NCBI GenBank assembly: GCA_964611295.1
Contig: CAZSWV010000001.1
Coordinates: 1-64,000, forward strand
Reading direction: 5' to 3'
Length of the DNA: 64,000 nucleotides
Source of the DNA: B73-G16 sp964611295
Lineage (GTDB): Bacteria; Desulfobacterota; B13-G15
Shown: piece by piece, positions 58,091 through 64,000 of the stretch
Position numbering within the stretch: the stretch's first letter is position 1
Layout of the letters: every line of letters begins with the position of its first letter
Notes under the pieces: model-generated
What the model was told of the DNA's origin: nothing
The model's input: the letters and a program-made list of their open reading frames with translations, nothing else
The model's database searches: none
Program-made: the position numbers and the translations under genes

Positions 58091-59452
58091 ATGGAAAAGA
58101 AATGGGAGGAGATGTCCCCTGATGAAAGGAGGGAGTCATTAATACAGAGGTGGCTTTCCCCTAAGGCCCCAGATGGAAGCGATATAAAGTTCAAGAGTCC
58201 AGAGGCAGAGGAGGCCTATAAAGCACGGGTGAGGAGGTTAGTGGCAGCCATTAAACTGGAAGAAACACCGGATCGAGTCCCCGTATTGCCGCTTCCCAAT
58301 ATGTTTCCGGTTTACTATTACGGCATAACGGTCCAAGAGGCCATGTACGATTATGAGAAGTGTGGCGCTGCCTTTAGGAAGTTCGTGCTTGATTTTGAAC
58401 CGGACGCTACTATGGGATGTATGGGGCCTGGTCCAGGGAAGTTTTACGACTTGGTGGATTACAAACTCTACAAATGGCCAGGGCATGGTCTGCCTCCTGA
58501 TCGTTGTTATCAAGCGGTGGAAGGCGAGTATATGAAGGCAGATGAATACGATATGTTAATCCAAGATCCTACTTATTATTTCCTTACGGTTTATTTTCCT
58601 CGTGCCTTTGGGGCGTTACAGGGGTTAAGCCTGTTGGCACCGCCCACAAACGTCTTGGAGTTTTATCCCACCTTTTCAGCTGTCAATTTCATCCCCTTTG
58701 CCCTCCCGCCGGTTCAAGAGGCCCTAAAGGTTATGGCGGAGGCAGGAGCTGAGGTATTGCGATGGTTGGAGGCTGTGGTTGCGTGGAACGTAGACATAAT
58801 ATCCAGTGGTTACCCCTTGCTTGCTGGTGGTGGATGCAAAGCCCCCTTTGACATGATAGGGGATACTTTGAGGGGGACCAAAGGGATAATGCTTGACATG
58901 TACCGACAACCCGATAAACTCCTCCAGGCTTTGGAAGCCATGGTGCCCTTTATGGTGAGGATGGGGGCTTCAGCGGCAAAGATGAACGGCAATCCCATGG
59001 TCTTCATCCCCCTTCACAAGGGTGCTGATGGGTTCCTTTCTGACCAACAGTTTAAGACCTTTTATTGGCCGACCTTGAAAAAGGTCATCCTTGGGCTCAT
59101 CGAGGAAGGTTGTATACCTTTGCTCGTGGCAGAAGGCGGTTACAACTCGAGGCTTGAGACAATAGCCGACCTGCCTAAAGGGAAGGTAGTGTGGATGTTC
59201 GATCAAACGGATATGGCGAAGGCCAAAAAGGTCCTGGGAGATGTAGCCTGTATCATGGGGAATGTACCCACGGATTTGCTCATAGTTGGAACCACCCAGC
59301 AGGTCAGAGATTACGTGAAAAAGCTCATCGACGACTGCGCACCAGGGGGAGGATTTATACTTGCAAACGGGGCCTTCTTTGACGAGGCGAAGGCAGAGAA
59401 CATCAAAGCAATGGTCGATTTTGCCAAAGAGTACGGTGTATACCGAAGGTAG
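58091..59452 (+). CDS. UroD-family methyltransferase (MtaA/MtvB-like), no canonical zinc site
   Basis: 453 residues, longer than MtaA (about 340). Fold landmarks: ETPDRVPVLPLPNMFPVYYY, FDQTDMAKAKKVLGDVACIM, GNVPTDLLIVGTTQQVRDYV and ILANGAFFDEAKAENIKAMV. Family members bind a methylated substrate and methylate Co(I) on a corrinoid protein. In MtaA-type enzymes zinc is held by H-x-C and a later Cys (in an APGC-like loop). The equivalent positions here read VAEGGYNSRLE and ILANGAFF, so all three ligands are missing. Placed between the corrinoid protein and activator genes, it is the likely substrate-specific methyltransferase. Other possible zinc ligands (Cys, Glu, His elsewhere) cannot be excluded. 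Confidence 0.82.
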   Translation: MEKKWEEMSPDERRESLIQRWLSPKAPDGSDIKFKSPEAEEAYKARVRRLVAAIKLEETPDRVPVLPLPNMFPVYYYGITVQEAMYDYEKCGAAFRKFVLDFEPDATMGCMGPGPGKFYDLVDYKLYKWPGHGLPPDRCYQAVEGEYMKADEYDMLIQDPTYYFLTVYFPRAFGALQGLSLLAPPTNVLEFYPTFSAVNFIPFALPPVQEALKVMAEAGAEVLRWLEAVVAWNVDIISSGYPLLAGGGCKAPFDMIGDTLRGTKGIMLDMYRQPDKLLQALEAMVPFMVRMGASAAKMNGNPMVFIPLHKGADGFLSDQQFKTFYWPTLKKVILGLIEEGCIPLLVAEGGYNSRLETIADLPKGKVVWMFDQTDMAKAKKVLGDVACIMGNVPTDLLIVGTTQQVRDYVKKLIDDCAPGGGFILANGAFFDEAKAENIKAMVDFAKEYGVYRR

Positions 59453-59461
59453 TGGTAGCAA

Positions 59462-60145
59462 ATGCCCATCTGTAAAGGGATCTCGCTGCCCCTAAACCCT
59501 GAGGAGGTGATAAAGCGCTTTAAGGGCGGAAGGGGGGAAAGGGCAAAGGCTTTGGCCTTCGAAGTCCTTGAGGAGAGCAGGGCGCTCATCGACCCTGGAG
59601 TCGCCTGGGAAGAATATCCGGTAATGGGCTTAAAGGACGGAGAAGCCTTCCTTGAGGGCGGTTGGACCCTTCGCCTTTTGGTCCAACCGCCCTCAAGGGG
59701 AAAGGTGGAAAGGGTTGTTGCTTTGGCTGGTACCATAGGGGATAAGATCGAGCAATGGGTATCTAGACTTTTCAAAGGCGGTGAGGCTTTAAAGGCTACA
59801 ATAGCGGACCTTGTAGGCAGCCTTTACGTGGAAGTCCTAATGGATAGGGCCTGTGAATGTATGAGCAGGTATGCGCTGGGTTATGGTCTTAGGTCTAGTC
59901 ACCTTTTTAGCCCAGGTATGCCGGGCATGCCCCTTGAAGAACAGCCTAAGTTGGTGGAGATGGCCAAGGGGGCACGTGTAGGCATCCACACTACCGAAAA
60001 GGGCATGATGGTCCCGGAGAAGTCCTTCTGTGGAGTTATAATCTTAGGGGAAGACGTCCCCAGTTGGGATAGACATGTTTTCTGTAAACGTTGTGCCTTA
60101 CGGGACAGTTGCCCTTTCAGAAGTGAAATAATTCATGGCCTTTAA
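59462..60145 (+). CDS. Stand-alone MetH-activation-domain-like protein
   Basis: 227 residues. ALAGTIGDKIEQWVSRLFKG, SPGMPGMPLEEQPKLVEM, RVGIHTTEKGMMVPEKSFCG and VIILGED resemble the S-adenosylmethionine-binding reactivation domain of cobalamin-dependent methionine synthase, here without the rest of MetH. The C-terminus has CKRCALRDSCPFR, a Cys-rich motif that may bind a metal cluster. Next to the corrinoid protein and RACo-type activator, it probably helps rescue oxidised cobalamin or binds SAM. A 19-bp perfect inverted repeat lies in the gene at 59650-59698. 11-nt overlap with the next gene. Confidence 0.72.
   Translation: MPICKGISLPLNPEEVIKRFKGGRGERAKALAFEVLEESRALIDPGVAWEEYPVMGLKDGEAFLEGGWTLRLLVQPPSRGKVERVVALAGTIGDKIEQWVSRLFKGGEALKATIADLVGSLYVEVLMDRACECMSRYALGYGLRSSHLFSPGMPGMPLEEQPKLVEMAKGARVGIHTTEKGMMVPEKSFCGVIILGEDVPSWDRHVFCKRCALRDSCPFRSEIIHGL
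59650..59698 (+). repeat. 19-bp perfect inverted repeat inside a coding sequence
   Basis: CCTTGAGGGCGGTTGGACC (59650-59668), an 11-nt loop, then its exact reverse complement (59680-59698); two G-U pairs can extend the base. In RNA this gives a very stable GC-rich hairpin within the MetH-activation-like gene. Confidence 0.95.
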
Positions 60146-61970
60146 GGTCTTTTTCGAACCTATGGGTAAAAGCGGTGAATGTATGGAAGGCGAAACCGTA
60201 CTCGAATGCGCTCATCGTCTCGGTATTTCACTGCTCAGTTCCTGTGGTGGAAGAGGAGTATGTGGAAACTGTCGAGTGAGGGTTTTAGAGGGTGAGGTCA
60301 ATGGACCTACGGCTTCTGAAAGGGAGTTCTTCGAACAAAAGGAACTTCAATCAAACTGGAGGCTTGCTTGTCAAGTCTCACCCCTGTCGCATTTGCGGGT
60401 TTTTGTGCCTTTGGAGTCCTTAGGATTTGCCGAAAGGTTCCAAGTGGAGGGAATGGAAAGGGGGGTAGAGTTTAAGCCTGTGGTGAGGGCTAAAGAGGTC
60501 TCCCTTATCCCTCCTTCTTTGAACGACGTACGGGCTGATGTGGACAGGGTTGTGGACGCCTTAGCTGAGGGGGGCGTGGAACTTGAGTCTGTTGACCTTT
60601 TGGCTTTGAAAGAAGCAGGAAGGTCGTTGAGGAACTGGGGGTGGAGGGCAAAGGCGGTGGTTTGGAAGAAGGAGTTAATAGGCCTCCTTCCAGGGACCTC
60701 CTCTCCTCTTGGTGTGGCTGTTGACTTGGGGACTACTAAGATCGCCCTCTATCTCCTCGATCTCGAAGGGGGTAAGACGCTTTCTTCGATGGGCGTACTT
60801 AACCCACAGGTCACTTTTGGGGAGGATGTCATTACCCGGATACAGAAGGCAAGGTCTTCTCCAGAGAAGGCCGAAGAGCTGAAGCGGGTGGTCCTTGAAG
60901 CCGTAAACGGAGCCGTGGACGAACTTCGGAAGGGGGTAGGCGCTGAGCCGAGTCAGATAGTAGAGATGGTCTTTGTGGGCAATACGGCCATGCACCACCT
61001 CTTTTTGGGTTTGCCTGTGGACTGGCTTGCCCAATCCCCTTTTGTTCCGACTTTGAACAGGGCCTTTTCCTTAAAGGCCCGTGAGCTCGGCCTGAAAGTG
61101 GCAACAGGGGCTTATATGCATTTTTTGCCAAACATAGCGGGTTTTGTGGGTAGCGATCATGTAGCGGCCTTACTTGCCAGTGGCGTCTTAGAGGAAAAGG
61201 GGCCGTTGTTGCTTTTGGACATTGGTACGAACACTGAGATATCGCTGATCAAAGAGGGCAACATCCATACCGTTTCTACCCCTTCGGGACCGGCCTTTGA
61301 GGGGGCTCATCTGAAGTACGGTATGAGGGCCCTTGCGGGAGCCATCGAACGGGTTAGGATTGCCCACGGGAAGGTTTGGTATAAGACCATTGGGGATCTC
61401 CCTCCCCGGGGTATTTGTGGTTCAGGGATAATCGATGCGGTTGCTGAGCTCTACAGGGCAGGCCTTCTAGATGAGAGGGGAAGGTTTGTAGACGGCCACC
61501 CCAACTTCAGAGAAGTGGACGGCGTGAAGGAGTTTTTATTGGTTGAAGGGCCCGAAGCCGAAGGTAGGACCTTGTCCATAAGCCAAAAGGACGTACGGGA
61601 ACTCCAATTGGCGAAGGCATCCATAAGGGCAGCAATAGAGGTGTTATTGAAGGAGGCACGTTGTGACTACGAAGAACTTGAAAAAGTAGTGATAGCAGGT
61701 GCTTTTGGTACCTATATAAGCATAAGGAGTGCCCTTACCTTAGGGATGTTTCCTCCCCTGCCCCTTGAGAAGTTCCTGCAGGTGGGCAATGCCGCTGGGA
61801 TAGGGGCGAAGATGGCCCTTTTGTCCGAAAGAAAGCGCAAAGAGGCCGAAAGCATAGCGAGTAAGGCTCGCTATATAGAGCTTGCTGCTACTGATCTTTT
61901 CCGAGGGTATTTGCTTGAAGCCTTGGCCTTAGGCGAATATCGGTTTGACCATAAAGGCAGGAGGTGTTGA
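60135..61970 (+). CDS. RACo-type ATP-dependent corrinoid activator (2Fe-2S + ASKHA)
   Basis: 611 residues. The N-terminal plant-type ferredoxin domain has Cys 37, 43, 46 and 79 (SSCGGRGVCGNCRVRVLEG and WRLACQV). A linker of about 100 residues leads to the ASKHA ATPase part: GVAVDLGTTKIALYLLDLEG (phosphate 1), LNPQVTFGEDVITRIQKARS, FVGNTAMHHLFLGLPV, LLLDIGTNTEISLIKEGN and VIAGAFGTYISI. RACo/RamA-like proteins use ATP to drive reduction of inactive Co(II) corrinoid to Co(I). The 11-nt overlap with the MetH-activation-like gene and zero spacing to the methyltransferase support a joint role. Confidence 0.92.
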   Translation: MAFKVFFEPMGKSGECMEGETVLECAHRLGISLLSSCGGRGVCGNCRVRVLEGEVNGPTASEREFFEQKELQSNWRLACQVSPLSHLRVFVPLESLGFAERFQVEGMERGVEFKPVVRAKEVSLIPPSLNDVRADVDRVVDALAEGGVELESVDLLALKEAGRSLRNWGWRAKAVVWKKELIGLLPGTSSPLGVAVDLGTTKIALYLLDLEGGKTLSSMGVLNPQVTFGEDVITRIQKARSSPEKAEELKRVVLEAVNGAVDELRKGVGAEPSQIVEMVFVGNTAMHHLFLGLPVDWLAQSPFVPTLNRAFSLKARELGLKVATGAYMHFLPNIAGFVGSDHVAALLASGVLEEKGPLLLLDIGTNTEISLIKEGNIHTVSTPSGPAFEGAHLKYGMRALAGAIERVRIAHGKVWYKTIGDLPPRGICGSGIIDAVAELYRAGLLDERGRFVDGHPNFREVDGVKEFLLVEGPEAEGRTLSISQKDVRELQLAKASIRAAIEVLLKEARCDYEELEKVVIAGAFGTYISIRSALTLGMFPPLPLEKFLQVGNAAGIGAKMALLSERKRKEAESIASKARYIELAATDLFRGYLLEALALGEYRFDHKGRRC

Positions 61971-62819
61971 ATGGAAACTAGGATTTCCAGCGCTACAAAG
62001 GAAGTAGTCATTTCCCCCTCAAGGCCCACTGTGCTTATCGGTGAGAGGATAAACCCTGCGGGTAAAAAACGCCTCCAAGAAGCCCTGAAGTCAGGCGACC
62101 TGAGCTTAGTGCGTGAAGAGGCCATCATGCAAGTACAAGCGGGGGCGGACGTCCTCGACGTATGCGTGGGGACCTTTGGCGTAGACGAGGTCAAGCTTTT
62201 GCCTGAAGCCGTGAAGGTGATCATGGAAGCTGTAGATGTCCCTTTGTGCATAGACAGCGCAAATCCTAAGGCCCTTGAGGCGGCCCTTAAGGTTTACAAG
62301 GGAAAGGCCCTTGTTAACTCGGTCACTGGGGAAGAGCGATCTTTAAGGGAGGTCTTACCAATAGTAAAGGACTACGGAGCAGCGGTCATAGGCCTTGTGC
62401 AAGACGACGAAGGTATTCCCAAAGATGCCGACAGGAGGGTGGCCATAGCCCATAAAATTGTGGAAAGGGCTGAAGCCTTAGGGATTGACCGAAGTGATGT
62501 GGTGATAGACTGCCTCGCCTCTTCTGTAGGTGCGGACCTTTCTGCTGGGAAGGCCGTCCTTGAGGCCATAAGGAGGGTAAGGGAGGAGCTTGGGGTCAAC
62601 ATCACCCTGGGGGCTAGCAACATCTCCTTTGGTCTTCCTGACAGGGAGCTTCTGAACAGGACTTTCATATCCATGGCCATAGCTTTTGGTGCTACATGTT
62701 TGATAGTGGACGTGGCACAGGTTAGGGCCGCAGCAGTAGCTGCAGATCTCATCCTAGGGCGCGACCCCAGGGCGCGCAGATATATTTCCCTTTATAGGGA
62801 ACGCCCATATGGAAAGTGA
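61971..62819 (+). CDS. Methyltetrahydrofolate:corrinoid methyltransferase (AcsE/MtvA-like)
   Basis: 282 residues. A pterin-binding TIM barrel: VLIGERINPAGKKRLQEAL, QAGADVLDVCVGTFGVDEVK, VPLCIDSANPKALEAALKVY, LVNSVTGEE, DVVIDCLASSVGADLSAG and TLGASNISFGLPDRELLNRT. AcsE and MtvA move the methyl group between a corrinoid protein and tetrahydrofolate. Here it should place the substrate methyl on tetrahydrofolate for oxidation or acetyl-CoA synthesis. Confidence 0.92.
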   Translation: METRISSATKEVVISPSRPTVLIGERINPAGKKRLQEALKSGDLSLVREEAIMQVQAGADVLDVCVGTFGVDEVKLLPEAVKVIMEAVDVPLCIDSANPKALEAALKVYKGKALVNSVTGEERSLREVLPIVKDYGAAVIGLVQDDEGIPKDADRRVAIAHKIVERAEALGIDRSDVVIDCLASSVGADLSAGKAVLEAIRRVREELGVNITLGASNISFGLPDRELLNRTFISMAIAFGATCLIVDVAQVRAAAVAADLILGRDPRARRYISLYRERPYGK

Positions 62820-62831
62820 AGGAGGTGCGAG

Positions 62832-64000
62832 ATGAAGAGATTGGCGTTGTTTTTGGTCTTCATTTGGTCACTTTTTGCCTTTTTGGCCCAGGCTAAGGAG
62901 AAGTTAGTAATAGGTCAAGCCTGGCCTCTGACAGGTCCCCTTGCTGGTGCTGCGAGGCTTTCGGCTGGGACCACTTACGAGATGTGGGTAAAGGAGGTGA
63001 ACAAAAAAGGGGGAATTTACGTGAAACAATATGGTAAGAGGCTTCCTGTAGAGCTTAAGGTTTACGACAATGAAAGCGATATAGGGAAAACGGTGAGGTT
63101 ATTGGAAAAGTTGATTCTGGAAGATAAGGTGGACTTTGTACTACCTCCTTGGGGGACTGCATGGCTTTACGCTGCAGCCAACGTCTGTAACAAATACGGT
63201 TATGTGCTAATTGGAGGTGCTGGTGGAGCTACAAAACTTAAGGAGCTTACCCTGCCTTACTTTTTCCAGGTTTTAAACTTCGCCGAGACCCAAGGGCCGG
63301 CTTTGGCCCAGATATTTAAGGAGGTAGGGGTAAAGAGTGCGGCTATCTACTACAGAAGCGACCTACACGGTCTGGAATATGCTGGGATATTAGCCCCTTA
63401 TTTCAAACAACTGGGGATCCAAATAAAGGTCATAAAAGGCTTTCCTCCTGATGTAGTAAAGGACTTTACGCCCTTCTTAAAAGAAGCAAGTGCAGCAGGG
63501 GTTGATGCATTTGTTGTTGCCTGTTATCCACATGAAAGCGTGGCAATTACCGAACAGGCCATAGGTTCGAACATAAACTTTAACGCTATTTGGTTTAGCG
63601 TTGGGCCTTATGATCCTGTAGTGTACAGGGATACCTTTGGTTCCAACGTAGTGGAAGGGGTAATGGGTGGAGGTGCGTGGAACGCCAAATCGTCCCCTGG
63701 GGCAGCGGAACTTGTCAAAAAACACAAGGAATACTTTGGAGTAGAACCCGCATATTGGGGTACCCTTTATTTTTACTCTTCTCTGGAACATTTCCAACAG
63801 GCCATAGAGAAGGCAGGTACCCTTGACCAGAAGGCCGTAAGGGACGTCTTGGCAAAAAGCAAGTTCAACACATCCCTGGGCCCCTATTGGTATGACGAAA
63901 GGCAAATCCTAGCAAAAGAATGTCACCCTGGACAGATCGGACAATGGCAAAAAGGCATCTTCGAGGTAATAGACACAGGCCCAAAACGCACAGCACCACC
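62832..64000 (+). CDS. ABC transporter periplasmic binding protein, branched-chain type (copy 2, partial)
   Basis: ATG at 62832 with GGAGGTG upstream; open to the window end (about 389 residues, stop not reached). The signal peptide has core LALFLVFIWSLFAFLAQA. The mature part closely follows copy 1 at 51860: IGQAWPLTGPLAGAARLSAG, LILEDKVDFVLPPWGTAWLY, CNKYGYVLIGGAGGATKLKE and SVGPYDPVVYRDTFGSNVVE. By eye about three quarters of residues are identical. Differences cluster in a few loops, so the two may bind related ligands and share the LivHMGF-like membrane unit. Confidence 0.9.
   Translation, partial: MKRLALFLVFIWSLFAFLAQAKEKLVIGQAWPLTGPLAGAARLSAGTTYEMWVKEVNKKGGIYVKQYGKRLPVELKVYDNESDIGKTVRLLEKLILEDKVDFVLPPWGTAWLYAAANVCNKYGYVLIGGAGGATKLKELTLPYFFQVLNFAETQGPALAQIFKEVGVKSAAIYYRSDLHGLEYAGILAPYFKQLGIQIKVIKGFPPDVVKDFTPFLKEASAAGVDAFVVACYPHESVAITEQAIGSNINFNAIWFSVGPYDPVVYRDTFGSNVVEGVMGGGAWNAKSSPGAAELVKKHKEYFGVEPAYWGTLYFYSSLEHFQQAIEKAGTLDQKAVRDVLAKSKFNTSLGPYWYDERQILAKECHPGQIGQWQKGIFEVIDTGPKRTAP

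Noticed and set aside
1..64000. CRISPR arrays, insertion sequences, prophage or integration sites.
   Set aside because: No regularly spaced repeats, transposase, integrase or phage genes were found on either strand.

Overview
The window comes from a strictly anaerobic, probably thermophilic bacterium. The S10-spc-alpha ribosomal protein order is bacterial. Arg is written mostly as AGG/AGA and Ile often as ATA, as in many thermophiles. Oxygen-sensitive enzymes dominate: heterodisulfide-reductase-like (Hdr) proteins, Etf, tungsten/molybdenum aldehyde oxidoreductase and corrinoid methyl transfer. A Desulfobacterota-like or other syntrophic/sulfidogenic lineage fits best, but I cannot place it firmly. 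Genes are packed tightly, with many 1-26 nt overlaps and some convergent overlaps. No mobile element, prophage or CRISPR array is visible, and no gene-free stretch exceeds 300 bases.

Region 1 (1-14049, +) is the tail of tuf followed by the full S10, spc and alpha ribosomal operons, including secY, adk, infA, rpmJ and rpoA. The gene map, often found between adk and infA, is absent. Region 2 (14044-20905, -) holds an adenosine-specific-kinase-family protein, two DHH/DHHA1 phosphoesterases, gpsA and a 1125-residue protein with a glycosyltransferase-like N-terminus and a GH130 phosphorylase-like C-terminus. Region 3 (20969-25595, +) holds ruvB, purF, pyrE, an alpha/beta hydrolase, an exported SagB-type nitroreductase and a mini-Hsp20-like protein. 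Region 4 contains tRNA-Glu (-), a tandemly duplicated UvrA of 1831 residues (+) and a SlyD-type prolyl isomerase (-).

Region 5 (31807-46491, +) is a 12-gene operon headed by a TetR regulator with a palindromic operator. It encodes a double HdrA fusion, MvhD-like, FrhB-like, HdrC, HdrB, an acyl-CoA dehydrogenase, an HdrD-like FeS/CCG protein, EtfB, EtfA, an HdrA carrying an inserted NfnB/GltD-like module, and one more HdrA. It looks like a soluble flavin-based electron bifurcation or confurcation system that couples acyl-CoA oxidation to ferredoxin, NAD(P)H or thiol pools. It contains four HdrA modules and no hydrogenase.

Two minus-strand genes (a metallo-beta-lactamase-fold protein and a ZIP transporter) separate it from Region 6 (48518 to the window end, +). 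Region 6 is a second long operon: Fe-alcohol dehydrogenase, aldehyde:ferredoxin oxidoreductase, MoaD-like protein, a complete branched-chain-type ABC importer, an exported double rhodanese, a corrinoid protein, a UroD-like methyltransferase without the usual zinc ligands, a stand-alone MetH-activation-like protein, a RACo-type corrinoid activator, a methyltetrahydrofolate methyltransferase, and a second copy of the ABC binding protein that runs off the window. Together these suggest import of an unknown methylated (perhaps methoxylated) compound, demethylation onto tetrahydrofolate, and oxidation of the alcohol/aldehyde remainder. Region 6 is the best candidate for an undescribed catabolic system, and Region 5 for an unusual bifurcating complex.
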